Positions 16,684 through 28,026 of a stretch of DNA of 64,000 nucleotides are shown one piece after another. Position numbers and translations under genes: made by a program. The notes beneath the pieces were generated by a model, which had not been told where the DNA came from, searched no databases, and saw only the letters and a list, made by a program, of their open reading frames with translations. The stretch covers positions 310,001 to 374,000 of the forward strand of contig NZ_PVBM01000001.1 of the NCBI RefSeq assembly GCF_002968575.1. Reading direction: 5' to 3'. The stretch is from Neorhizobium huautlense (GTDB lineage Bacteria > Pseudomonadota > Alphaproteobacteria > Rhizobiales > Rhizobiaceae). The stretch's first letter is position 1, and every line of letters begins with the position of its first letter.

Positions 16684-16708
16684 GTAACCTCACTCTCCTC
16701 CTGACGAA
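16684..16708 (+). promoter_or_regulatory. ECF sigma-F-like promoter of the bufferin operon
   Basis: GTAACC (16684-16689) and CGAA (16705-16708) are separated by 15 bases, about 55 bases upstream of bufA. The GTAACC/CGAA pair is the motif known for Caulobacter sigma-F promoters that drive DUF2282 operons under copper stress; the usual gap is given as 16, so spacing differs by about one. A 6-bp stem TGTGCG/CGCACA (16717-16734) lies in the leader. Confidence 0.55.
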
Positions 16709-16762
16709 TAAGCCGATGTGCGCTGAGACGCACACCCACACTCGCTCTCTGGAGGAGACGAT

Positions 16763-17086
16763 ATGTCAACAGGTACATCAGTAACAACGGCCATCCTCGC
16801 GGCGGCCGTCGCATCGGCACTGTCATCGATCGCCTATGCCGCCCCCCTGTCCCAGGCGGAAGTCAAGTCGGCCATGGATGCCGGCAAGGAGAAATGCTTC
16901 GGCGTCGCCATGAAGGGGCAGAACGATTGCGCCGCAGGCCCGGGAACCACCTGCCAGGGCACCTCGACGGTCGACTACCAGGGCAATGCCTGGAAATTCG
17001 TCAATGGGGGAACCTGCGAGACCATGAAGCTGCCAGGGAACCGCATGGGATCCAAGCAGGCTCTCACTCGCGACATTCCTTCGTGA
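16763..17086 (+). CDS. bufA1: Bufferin precursor BufA1 (DUF2282)
   Basis: Precursor of a bufferin, a ribosomally made, post-translationally modified copper-binding peptide. 107 residues with a Sec-type signal peptide (hydrophobic run about 8-24, cleavage likely after A-Y-A at 26). The mature part carries the four DUF2282 cysteines: Cys45 (E-K-C-F-G-V), Cys56 (Q-N-D-C-A-A-G), Cys64 (G-T-T-C-Q-G-T) and Cys85 (G-G-T-C-E). In the Caulobacter bufferin, core cysteines are converted to copper-binding thiooxazoles by BufB/BufC, after which the product works in the periplasm. GGAGGAG precedes the ATG. First gene of the bufABC-doxX operon, behind a sigma-F-like promoter. Confidence 0.9.
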   Translation: MSTGTSVTTAILAAAVASALSSIAYAAPLSQAEVKSAMDAGKEKCFGVAMKGQNDCAAGPGTTCQGTSTVDYQGNAWKFVNGGTCETMKLPGNRMGSKQALTRDIPS

Positions 17087-17132
17087 TTGCCGGCCTTCCT
17101 GATTGCTGAATTCCGGAAAGCGGAGGGATAAA

Positions 17133-18050
17133 ATGGATCCGAACACGCATGACATCGGGCACAATGCCCTTCGCTTTCCGCCTTTCCGAGCCGACGGGCA
17201 GGCAGGAACGAGCTTCAAACCCGAGCACCTTCCCGCGATTCTGACGCAGTTTCCGAAACGCGGCTTCTTCGAAATCCATGCCGAAAACTATATGGGACCG
17301 GGAGGTCCGCCGCATCAGGCGCTGTCCCGCATCCGCCAGGACTATCCGCTTTCCGTCCACGGCGTATGCATGTCGATCGGCGGCCCTCGCCCGCTCGACC
17401 GGGAGCACCTGGCGCGCTTCAAGGCCCTGGTTGATCGCTACGAGCCTGCGCTGGTTTCCGAACACCTGGCCTGGTCGACACACGAGACCACCTATTTCAA
17501 CGATCTCCTGCCGTTGCCATACAACGACCAGACATTGCGGCATGTGGCTGACCACATCGATGAAGTCCAGCAGACGATCGGCCGCCCGATCCTCCTGGAA
17601 AACCCGTCCAGCTATCTCTCCTTCAAGGAGTCGACGATGGCGGAAACGGAATTCATCCGGGCTCTGACGAAACGGACCGGCTGCGGCCTGCTTCTGGACG
17701 TCAACAATGTCTTCGTTTCGGCGGCGAACTTGAGCTCGTCGCCGCTCGACTATCTGGCGGACTATCCGCTCGATCTCGTCGAGGAAATCCATCTTGCAGG
17801 CCACAAGGCGCAAAGCGACGAGGACGGCGGAACGCTGCTGATCGACAGCCATGACGGGCCCGTATGCGATGCCGTCTGGCAATTGTTCGAAACCGTCATA
17901 TGCCGAACCGGCCCGATCCCCACCCTTGTCGAATGGGACAGTGCAATTCCGGCCTGGATCACGCTTGAAAAGGAAGCGGCCGCCGCGCAGGCGATCCTCG
18001 ATCGGCATTCGTCCAGCCATGGAAGGGAAGCCCGCCATGCAGCCCTCTGA
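17133..18050 (+). CDS. bufB1: Bufferin-modifying multinuclear iron oxidase BufB (DUF692/MNIO)
   Basis: 305-residue TIM-barrel enzyme of the MNIO family, which uses a multi-iron centre and oxygen to modify cysteines in precursor peptides. The likely metal and active-site residues are all present: Glu47/His49 and Glu51 in F-F-E-I-H-A-E-N-Y, His76, His111 (S-E-H-L-A-W-S), Glu156 (L-L-E-N-P-S-S-Y), Asp189/Asn191 (L-L-D-V-N-N-V), His220 and His224 (E-I-H-L-A-G-H), Asp238/His240 (D-S-H-D-G) and Glu267/Asp269. GGAGG precedes the ATG, 46 bp after bufA. The end overlaps bufC by 14 bases, suggesting translational coupling. Confidence 0.92.
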   Translation: MDPNTHDIGHNALRFPPFRADGQAGTSFKPEHLPAILTQFPKRGFFEIHAENYMGPGGPPHQALSRIRQDYPLSVHGVCMSIGGPRPLDREHLARFKALVDRYEPALVSEHLAWSTHETTYFNDLLPLPYNDQTLRHVADHIDEVQQTIGRPILLENPSSYLSFKESTMAETEFIRALTKRTGCGLLLDVNNVFVSAANLSSSPLDYLADYPLDLVEEIHLAGHKAQSDEDGGTLLIDSHDGPVCDAVWQLFETVICRTGPIPTLVEWDSAIPAWITLEKEAAAAQAILDRHSSSHGREARHAAL

Positions 18051-18837
18051 TGCCGGCACCGCCAGATCCGACGCCTATTCGCAGGCATTTTCATCATGCC
18101 TGCTCGACCCCCGTCGATCGCCACCGCCTGACGTTCAGGCGCCTGGAGGGAAAGACGTGGAGCGGCGGTTCAATATCTACCGCAACAATGTCGTGGTCAG
18201 CTTGATCGAGGCGCTTGCCGCGGTCTTCCCGGCGACCCAGCGGATAACCGGGCCCGACTTTTTTCGGGCGATGGCCCGCTTCCACATCCGCAAAACGCCG
18301 CCGACCTCGCCGCTGCTCTTTGAGTACGGGCGAGAATTCCCCGATTTCATTGCGCAATACGAATACGCGCGATCGATGCCTTGGCTGGCGGATGTCGCGC
18401 GCATCGAGCGCGCCTGGCTCGACGCCTATCACGCTGCCGATGAAGCCGTGCTTGCCGCGGAAGCGCTGACGTTGCCGGCGCCAGTGGATATCGGTGATCT
18501 CCGTTTCGTCGCCCATCCGGCGACCCGCCTTCTCCGCTCGCAATATCCCGCATTCACCATCTTTTCGGCAAATCGAAGTGATGATCCGGTCGGGCCCATC
18601 ACGGCGACGGAGCCCGAATGGACGCTGATAACCCGGCCCGCATTGGACGTGGAAGTCCGCAAGCTCTCGCGTGGCGCGGCACTCATGCTCGCGCGGCTGA
18701 TTGCGGGAGGCACTCTCGCCGAGGCGGCGGGCGATGCGTTTGCCGCCTGCCCCGATTTCGACCTTGCGTCCGCCATATCCGGCATCATCGAGGTCGGCGC
18801 TTTTTCCGATGTTTCCACGAGAGGAGTGGGAAAATGA
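18037..18837 (+). CDS. bufC1: Bufferin partner protein BufC (DUF2063)
   Basis: 266 residues. The N-terminal DUF2063 domain (about 12-105) is visible as R-R-F-N-I-Y-R-N-N-V-V-V-S-L-I-E-A-L, F-P-A-T-Q-R-I-T-G-P-D-F-F and P-L-L-F-E-Y-G-R-E-F-P. In bufferin systems this protein presents the precursor to the MNIO enzyme; the older label 'putative DNA-binding domain' is not supported by that work. The ATG at 18037 lies inside the end of bufB and has GGAAGGG ten bases upstream. Its stop overlaps the next start by four bases (ATGA). Confidence 0.9.
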   Translation: MQPSDAGTARSDAYSQAFSSCLLDPRRSPPPDVQAPGGKDVERRFNIYRNNVVVSLIEALAAVFPATQRITGPDFFRAMARFHIRKTPPTSPLLFEYGREFPDFIAQYEYARSMPWLADVARIERAWLDAYHAADEAVLAAEALTLPAPVDIGDLRFVAHPATRLLRSQYPAFTIFSANRSDDPVGPITATEPEWTLITRPALDVEVRKLSRGAALMLARLIAGGTLAEAAGDAFAACPDFDLASAISGIIEVGAFSDVSTRGVGK

Positions 18838-19343
18838 AGACGAAACAGAGCCCCGCTCTCACAAACGGCTCCGGCTTGCGGCCCTCGGTTGGCGCTGCCT
18901 ACGCGGTCATCTCAAGACTTGTGCCCATGCCCTTGACGCAGTTCGCCCTGAGGGTCGCCCTTGCGGTACCGTTCTGGCGTTCGGGAATAAACAAATGGGA
19001 CGGTTTCCTGCAGCTGAACGATGTCGCCGTCCTACTCTTCTCCTCCGAGTTCCAGTTGCATCTGCCCGGGGGCCCATATCCCTATCCATTCCCCGGTACC
19101 GTCGCCTTCATGTCCGCCTCGGCTGAAATCCTGCTGCCGCTCCTTCTTGTGCTTGGTTTGGTCACGCGCGGAGCCGCGCTCGCCGTTCTCCTGATGACGC
19201 TCGTCATTCAGCTGACTGTGCCCGACGGCTGGCCCATCCATCTGACATGGGCAGCGATGGCATTGGGCATCATGGCTTTAGGCCCCGGCCGGTGGTCGCT
19301 CGATTCGTTTATCGGCATCGACCGCAACCCCTCCCGCGCATGA
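18834..19343 (+). CDS. DoxX-family membrane protein of the bufferin operon (BufD-like)
   Basis: 169-residue inner-membrane protein with four hydrophobic segments. DoxX features are visible in L-R-V-A-L-A-V-P-F-W-R-S-G-I-N-K-W (near the first helix), A-E-I-L-L-P-L-L-L-V-L-G-L and T-W-A-A-M-A-L-G. DoxX genes are regular last members of DUF2282-DUF692-DUF2063 operons; the protein may assist electron or oxygen handling for the modification, but this is not proven. The ATG overlaps the bufC stop (ATGA) with GAGGAG ahead, so it is translationally coupled. Confidence 0.88.
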   Translation: MKTKQSPALTNGSGLRPSVGAAYAVISRLVPMPLTQFALRVALAVPFWRSGINKWDGFLQLNDVAVLLFSSEFQLHLPGGPYPYPFPGTVAFMSASAEILLPLLLVLGLVTRGAALAVLLMTLVIQLTVPDGWPIHLTWAAMALGIMALGPGRWSLDSFIGIDRNPSRA

Positions 19344-19561
19344 TTGCCGATTGAAGGTCCCAGGCTCCGGCGGTCCGCACGGACGGAACCGACATCCGGC
19401 ACGGGTGAGCTTTCTGTCGATTTGGCGATTTATGGGGTTCCGTTCGCCAAAACATTTGCCTATAAGCCGCGTCTAGCCTGAAAAGACATGCTCGCGCGAC
19501 CCGACCGGTGGTATTCCACACCGTGCCGGTTTTTCGCGCAGGAAAAAGCGGAAAGATACCC

Positions 19562-23050
<3,489 letters not shown>

Positions 23051-23171
23051 ACGCCTCTGTTTCCACCATCTCCGATGGACGCCCTTCCATAAGGGGCGTC
23101 CGCTCGGGGGCCCGGCAAAGGGCTGCTTAAAAAGCCGCGGCGTTCGCCCGCGGTCGGCGCCGCATCTCGCT

Positions 23172-23285
23172 TCAAAAATAGTCTCGGATCAGTCGCCACA
23201 CCAATAGCGCGATGGCGACGATGGTCGCCCACATCACAAGCGATATCAGTATCGAGACAATCAGATATCTCAGCCGCCTCGTCAT
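23172..23285 (-). CDS. Small single-helix membrane protein (37 residues)
   Basis: Unrecognised. The frame encodes a basic N-terminus (M-T-R-R-L-R-Y), an unbroken hydrophobic stretch of about 22 residues rich in Ile, Leu and Val with one Trp, and a short charged tail (W-R-L-I-R-D-Y-F). GGAGGG lies seven bases before the ATG, a strong ribosome site. It sits alone in the 450-bp gap between carB and the UdgX gene. Because it is so short it could be missed or could be chance; the ribosome site and clean transmembrane profile favour a real gene. Confidence 0.5.
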   Translation of the reverse strand: MTRRLRYLIVSILISLVMWATIVAIALLVWRLIRDYF

Positions 23286-23497
23286 CGGCGAGCCCTCCAG
23301 GATCGACGCTGAAGGCATTTAAGAACAAGTGGGCACCATGTCTCTGGCAGCCGATCATCGCGGTTGATGGCTTTTAGCCAGACCTGAGCCCGTGTCGCCG
23401 CGCCTGCGCCAGTCGCATACATTTGTGATCCGGGAAACGACAATACGCCCATTTCGGCTGGTGGATAATCGCCCGGAAGATCGACTTGCCGAACCTT

Positions 23498-24991
23498 TCA
23501 GGAGGCATTCGGCGGCCCGGAACGATAAGGGGCACGGGCTCTGACAAGGCGTTGGACGGCATTCATATCTTTTCTGAAACGGTCCAGCTCTCTCATCCTC
23601 TGGGCCTCATCCGGAATCCGGAGAAGATAGGCTGGATGCACGGTCACGAAGAGTATGCGCCCATCAGCCAATGCCATGGGCTCTCCGCGCACATCCTCGA
23701 GCTTCTGGCGCATATCGGTCAACGCAAAAAGGGCTGTTGCGCCCATCGCCACCACGACCTCCGGCTTCACCAGTTCGAGCTCCTGCATCAACCACCAGCG
23801 GCATTGCCTGATCTCGCCCATGTTCGGTTTCTGATGGATCCGCCGTTTGCCCCGCGGCACGTATTTGAAGTGTTTGACGGCGTTGGTAATATAAAGAGAA
23901 CACCGGTCGATGCCGGCTTCGGCAAGCGTGTCGTTGAAGAGCTTTCCGGCCGGCCCCACGAACGGCTTGCCTGCAAGATCCTCCTGATCGCCGGGTTGTT
24001 CGCCAACGACCATCACCCTGGCGTCGGCTGGGCCATCCCCGAAAACCGTCTGGGTTGCCAGACAATGGATATCGCAGCGCGTGCAGTGCCGTGCTTCCCC
24101 TTTGAGGGCCGAAAGAGTGCCGGCAGCAGGGGCCGACGGCACCGGCGCCCTGGCTGCCGCCTCCTGGATGCGGTGGTGGAAGGGCAACGGCTCACTCGCC
24201 GCTCTTTTCCCCATCTCGATCACGCTCGCTTCGGCATTCGCGATCAGATCCGGAATGAGCGTAGCTTCCGGCAGGTTCTTCCAGTATTTCTTCGGCATCT
24301 CCTTTGTCATCATCTTCACCTTGAGCCGGGCCGGATTGAAGATGGATGCATAATAGGTGCGCCAGAGATCCTCGGTCTCATCCTTCAGATCAGGTTTTTC
24401 CGCAGGCTCGTCGCAGGTCCTCAAAGTCTCCCCGTCCCAAGAGGCCGAGCCTTTCGGCGTCGCAATCAGCCAATCCATGTCCGTGAAGCGGCGCTGGAAG
24501 AAAGGCGCTACGCGCGCAAGGATGAAATGGTCTGGTTCGAACCAGGAGAAGAATCGCCGGCGTCCTGCAGTCCCCGCCGGCAACGGCAACTCCTTGAAGC
24601 GAACGAAAGCGGTCATCTTGTGGTAGTCCCGCCCGACAGCCTTGGCCATGCGCTGCGCCGCGACGACGTCGGTATCGGATGCCATCTGCAGGAGATGCCG
24701 CCCATGCATCAACCGAAAGAGCAAGCGGTAGAGCAGAGCAAAACGTGTCGGATCGGAATGACAGATCACTGCCCCCGCCAGCCGGATGAAGGACGGCGGC
24801 ACGGAGAGCGGCGGATGCGCCTCATGAGGCGGCGGCAGGTTGTTGTCGTCAAACCCGAACAGACCATCGGCATCGTCCATGGTCCGCCATTCGATGACAT
24901 CAGGGACGATACCCGCCATCAGATATGCTCGGGCCGCGTCGCGCCACTCGGTAAGGTCTCCCCTGCCTCTCAGCGAATAGCGGTACATCAT
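23498..24991 (-). CDS. DUF4130 - UdgX fusion, uracil-DNA glycosylase superfamily
   Basis: 497 residues with two parts. Residues 1-250 form the radical-SAM-linked DUF4130 domain. Residues about 300-485 are a family-4-type uracil-DNA glycosylase domain: cysteines in C-T-R-C-D-I-H-C (303-310) for an iron-sulphur cluster, active site G-E-Q-P-G-D-Q-E-D (330-338) and H-P-A-Y (452-455). It also has the UdgX-specific loop K-R-R-I-H (382-386), whose His386 corresponds to the residue that traps uracil-containing DNA covalently in Mycobacterium UdgX. The start overlaps the upstream radical-SAM gene by four bases (ATGA), and both lie behind an SOS box. Confidence 0.9.
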   Translation of the reverse strand: MMYRYSLRGRGDLTEWRDAARAYLMAGIVPDVIEWRTMDDADGLFGFDDNNLPPPHEAHPPLSVPPSFIRLAGAVICHSDPTRFALLYRLLFRLMHGRHLLQMASDTDVVAAQRMAKAVGRDYHKMTAFVRFKELPLPAGTAGRRRFFSWFEPDHFILARVAPFFQRRFTDMDWLIATPKGSASWDGETLRTCDEPAEKPDLKDETEDLWRTYYASIFNPARLKVKMMTKEMPKKYWKNLPEATLIPDLIANAEASVIEMGKRAASEPLPFHHRIQEAAARAPVPSAPAAGTLSALKGEARHCTRCDIHCLATQTVFGDGPADARVMVVGEQPGDQEDLAGKPFVGPAGKLFNDTLAEAGIDRCSLYITNAVKHFKYVPRGKRRIHQKPNMGEIRQCRWWLMQELELVKPEVVVAMGATALFALTDMRQKLEDVRGEPMALADGRILFVTVHPAYLLRIPDEAQRMRELDRFRKDMNAVQRLVRARAPYRSGPPNAS

Positions 24992-26220
24992 AGAAGCGAG
25001 AGCTGTTCCGGTTTAGGCTGGAACATGGCAGCAAGATCAGGCCGGTCGACAAGCCGATGCGGCGTCCAGCCCTCGCAGGTAATAAACGGCTGGACCTTCT
25101 TCAGCGACACGCCGAGCCGCTTGAGATCATCAAGCCTCAGCCGCCGGAAGCGACGGGCCGAAAGAACGCCCTTGACGGTCTTGGTGCCGAAACCCGGCAC
25201 CCGCAGCAGCCGCTCTTTGTCTGCCCTGTTCACGTCGACGGGAAACTGCTCCCGGTGTCCCAATGCCCAGGCAAGCTTGGGATCGAGATCAAGATCCAGC
25301 ATGCCGTCCGGTTGGCTTGCAGTGATCTCGCCGATCTCGAACCCGTAGAAGCGGTAAAGCCAGTCCGCCTGATAGAGTCGATGCTCGCGCATCAGCGGCG
25401 GCTTGATCAGCGGCAGGTTCCTGGACGAATCAGGAATGGGGCTGAATGCAGAATAGTAGACCCGCTTCAGACCAAAGCTTCCGTAGAGCCGGGCGCTGGT
25501 GCCAAGGATCGTCGCATCGCTGGTGCCATCGGCGCCCACGATCATCTGCGTGCTCTGTCCGGCGGGCGCAAATTTCTTCCGTCGTTTGGATTGCAGCGTC
25601 GGCTCCGCCATTTCCTCGATCTTGAGACGGAGCTTGCCCATCGACTGCCGGATGCCATCCGGCCGCTTTTCCGGCGCGAACTTGGCAATTCCCTTGTCGG
25701 TGGGCAGCTCGATATTGATCGACAAACGGTCGGCGTAAAGTCCGGCTTCCTCGATAAGAGGTGCCGACGCCTCCGGGATGGTTTTCAGGTGGATATAACC
25801 CGTGAAATTGTGCGTGGTTCGCAATTCTCGGGCGATCAGCACCATCTCTTCCATCGTGTGATCGGAGGAGCGGATGATTCCCGAAGACAGGAACAGGCCT
25901 TCGATATAATTTCGCCGGTAGAACTCCAGCGTCAGCCAGATCACCTCCTGCGGGGTAAATCGAGCCCTTTCTACATTGCTGGAGGAGCGATTGACGCAAT
26001 AGGCGCAGTCATAGATGCAGAAATTCGTAAGCAGGATCTTGAGAAGGGAAATGCAGCGGCCATCGGGTGCATAGGCATGACAGATCCCCGAACCTTCCGT
26101 AGAACCAAGCCCTCCCGAAGAGGAGGAGTCCCGCCTCACCGTTCCGCTCGAAGCGCAGGAAGCGTCGTATTTTGCGGCGTCGGAAAGTATTGCCAACCGT
26201 TCTTTGAGCGACTTCTTCAT
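24988..26220 (-). CDS. Putative DNA modification/repair radical SAM protein (UdgX-linked)
   Basis: 410 residues. The radical SAM cluster motif C-I-Y-D-C-A-Y-C (Cys68, Cys72, Cys75) starts the catalytic barrel, and the C-terminus has a helix-hairpin-helix DNA-binding motif (L-L-R-V-P-G-F-G-T-K-T-V-K-G-V). This family is consistently found beside DUF4130/UdgX genes and is thought to act on damaged DNA, but the reaction is unknown. ATG 26220 is used; an in-frame ATG 12 bases upstream overlaps the SOS box region. It forms an operon with the UdgX fusion. Confidence 0.88.
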   Translation of the reverse strand: MKKSLKERLAILSDAAKYDASCASSGTVRRDSSSSGGLGSTEGSGICHAYAPDGRCISLLKILLTNFCIYDCAYCVNRSSSNVERARFTPQEVIWLTLEFYRRNYIEGLFLSSGIIRSSDHTMEEMVLIARELRTTHNFTGYIHLKTIPEASAPLIEEAGLYADRLSINIELPTDKGIAKFAPEKRPDGIRQSMGKLRLKIEEMAEPTLQSKRRKKFAPAGQSTQMIVGADGTSDATILGTSARLYGSFGLKRVYYSAFSPIPDSSRNLPLIKPPLMREHRLYQADWLYRFYGFEIGEITASQPDGMLDLDLDPKLAWALGHREQFPVDVNRADKERLLRVPGFGTKTVKGVLSARRFRRLRLDDLKRLGVSLKKVQPFITCEGWTPHRLVDRPDLAAMFQPKPEQLSLL

Positions 26221-26226
26221 CGTTAT

Positions 26227-26257
26227 GTTCACTATTTGTTCTATTTTAGAAAGTCAA
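26227..26257 (-). promoter_or_regulatory. SOS (LexA) box within the rSAM-UdgX promoter
   Basis: GTTC at 26227-26230 and GTTC at 26238-26241 with seven bases between: the alphaproteobacterial LexA consensus GTTC-N7-GTTC. On the minus strand TTGACT (26252-26257) and TAGTGA (26229-26234) are 17 bases apart, so the box covers the -10 and spacer, ideal for repression. Confidence 0.75.
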
Positions 26258-26353
26258 GACATTGACAAACCGATGAGCTTGGAATCTCATGAGCGGACTT
26301 GCGTTCGCCTCGACAGGGTTCGAAAATCCTAGCTTTGGTTGTCGAAGTTCTGT

Positions 26354-26359
26354 TATAGT
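26354..26359 (+). promoter_or_regulatory. Candidate greA -10 element
   Basis: TATAGT on the plus strand about 100 bases upstream of greA; no convincing -35 at 17 bases. It would start transcription just before the leader hairpins. Confidence 0.35.
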
Positions 26360-26382
26360 GAGCAAAATTTTGATCTTACGAT

Positions 26383-26418
26383 GGTTCCGAAGTTTTACTC
26401 CGGAACCTGTTTCTTTTT
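26383..26418 (+). terminator. Terminator-like hairpin in the greA leader
   Basis: Stem GGTTCCG (26383-26389) / CGGAACC (26401-26407), 11-base loop, then a T-rich stretch ending near 26418. No plus-strand gene lies upstream for 3 kb, so it would end a short leader transcript of about 55 bases. Confidence 0.55.
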
Positions 26419-26419
26419 G

Positions 26420-26440
26420 TGTCCGCGGCATCCGCGGACA
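26420..26440 (+). other. Stable second leader hairpin before greA
   Basis: TGTCCGCGG (26420-26428) pairs perfectly with CCGCGGACA (26432-26440) across a three-base loop, 20 bases before the start codon. No T-run follows. Confidence 0.6.
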
Positions 26441-26460
26441 TGAGTCTGAAGGACAGTGAA

Positions 26461-26937
26461 ATGGTTGATAAGGTACCGATGACGCCGAATGGTTTTGCCA
26501 AGCTGCAGGAAGAACTGCGCTGGCGCCAGCAGGAGGAGCGTCCCCGTATCATCGAGGCGATTGCGGAAGCCCGCGCCCACGGCGACCTCTCGGAAAATGC
26601 CGAATATCACGCCGCCAAGGAGGCCCAAAGCCACAACGAAGGCCGGATCACCGAGCTTGAGGACCTGACGGCGCGCGCCGAGATCATAGACCTCACCAAG
26701 ATGTCCGGCTCGAAGATCAAGTTCGGCGCCACCGTCAAGCTCGTCGACGAAGATACCGACGAGGAAAAGACCTACCAGATCGTCGGCGACCAGGAAGCCG
26801 ATGTGAAGGCTGGGCGCATCTCCATCTCTTCCCCCATTGCCCGCGCGATGATCGGCAAGGAAGCCGGCGAGTCGATCGAAGTTGTCGCGCCCGGCGGTTC
26901 CAAGGCCTACGAGATTCTGTCCGTCTCCTGGGGCTGA
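26461..26937 (+). CDS. greA: Transcription elongation factor GreA
   Basis: 158 residues, the exact family length. Coiled-coil N-terminal domain with the conserved acidic tip ([16 protein letters not shown]), which stimulates transcript cleavage by backtracked RNA polymerase, followed by an FKBP-like C-terminal domain ([10 protein letters not shown]). AAGGA stands eight bases before the ATG at 26461. Upstream in-frame starts would begin inside the leader hairpin and are rejected. The neighbour lpsB starts within a few bases of the stop, as in Sinorhizobium meliloti. Confidence 0.96.
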   Translation: MVDKVPMTPNGFAKLQEELRWRQQEERPRIIEAIAEARAHGDLSENAEYHAAKEAQSHNEGRITELEDLTARAEIIDLTKMSGSKIKFGATVKLVDEDTDEEKTYQIVGDQEADVKAGRISISSPIARAMIGKEAGESIEVVAPGGSKAYEILSVSWG

Positions 26938-26943
26938 TTGTCC

Positions 26944-28026
26944 GTGGGGAAAAATGGCGATCCCGCCATCGTGGATATTCGTGACGTCGAAGTCGTTGCG
27001 CCGAATTTCAAGCGGCGGCTCTCCGGCGTCACCTCGACGATCATCCAGCTCGTGCCCGTACAGAGATCGCTCGGTCAGAAGGTTGCAACGCTCGGTCCGG
27101 GATTGCCTGCCGATCTGCCGCATATCCGCTACCGCGATCTCTGGGCGTTCTGGATTCCCCCGCGCGGCAAGCGATGCCGCGTCTGGCATGCGCGCCGCAA
27201 TATCGAAATGCTGCCGGCCATCCTGATGCGGGATGTGCTGCGCATGCCGCTGAAGATCGTCTTCACATCCGCCTCGCAGCGACGCCATACCGGCTGGACC
27301 AAATGGCTGATCTCGAAGATGGACGCCGTGATCGCGACCAGCAGCAAGACGGCCGACTATCTTGCCGTACCGAATACGGTGATCCTGCATGGCATCGATA
27401 CCGATCGTTTCTCGCCGCCCGCCGACAAGGCGGAGGCGAAACGCGCCCGAGGACTGGACCCAACCAGAAAATTCGTCGGCTGCTTCGGACGTGTGCGGCA
27501 CCAGAAGGGCACGGATGTTTTCGTCGATTCGATGATCCGCCTATTGCCGGAGCGGCCCGATTGGGCGGCAGTGGTGGCGGGACGCGCCACCGGCCCTCAT
27601 GTGGAGTTCGAAAGCGGCCTCAAGGCGAAAGTGACAGCCGCGGGTCTTGCCGACCGCATCCTCTTCGTTGGCGAACATACCAACATCAACGAATGGTATC
27701 GGGCGCTCGACCTCTTCATCGCGCCGCAGCGCTGGGAAGGGTTCGGGCTCACGCCCCTCGAAGCCATGGCGACCGCCCTGCCCGTCATCGCCACCGATGT
27801 CGGCGCCTTTCCGGAGCTTCTGGTGACGGGAGACCGGGAGACCGGCGTGATCGTTGAAAGCGGCAGTGTCGATGCGATGACCGAAGCCGCAGTCTCCTTC
27901 ATGGATGACGAAAGCCGCAGACATGCAGCCTCCGCCTGCTCGCGGGCTCATGCATTGGAAAATTTCAGCATCGAGGGCGAGGCAAAACGCCTCGGCAACA
28001 TCTACCGGATCACGGCTTCTGCTTGA
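26944..28026 (+). CDS. lpsB: LPS core glycosyltransferase LpsB (GT4)
   Basis: About 360 residues, GT-B fold. The N-terminus V-D-I-R-D-V-E-V-V-A-P-N-F-K-R-R-L-S-G-V-T-S-T closely follows rhizobial LpsB, a mannosyltransferase for the LPS inner core. The GT4 donor site is visible in F-G-R-V-R-H-Q-K-G-T-D-V-F and E-G-F-G-L-T-P-L-E-A-M-A. The start is uncertain: TTG 26938, GTG 26944 or GTG 26971, the last aligning best with the known protein start but lacking a ribosome site. The 3' end overlaps the convergent GT4 gene by 17 bases. Confidence 0.88.
   Translation: MGKNGDPAIVDIRDVEVVAPNFKRRLSGVTSTIIQLVPVQRSLGQKVATLGPGLPADLPHIRYRDLWAFWIPPRGKRCRVWHARRNIEMLPAILMRDVLRMPLKIVFTSASQRRHTGWTKWLISKMDAVIATSSKTADYLAVPNTVILHGIDTDRFSPPADKAEAKRARGLDPTRKFVGCFGRVRHQKGTDVFVDSMIRLLPERPDWAAVVAGRATGPHVEFESGLKAKVTAAGLADRILFVGEHTNINEWYRALDLFIAPQRWEGFGLTPLEAMATALPVIATDVGAFPELLVTGDRETGVIVESGSVDAMTEAAVSFMDDESRRHAASACSRAHALENFSIEGEAKRLGNIYRITASA

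Noticed and set aside
23374..23508. Small minus-strand frame overlapping the end of the UdgX gene (contains W-A-Y-C-R-F-P-D-H-K-C)
   Set aside because: Overlaps the UdgX coding end and lacks a ribosome site; kept out as probably chance.
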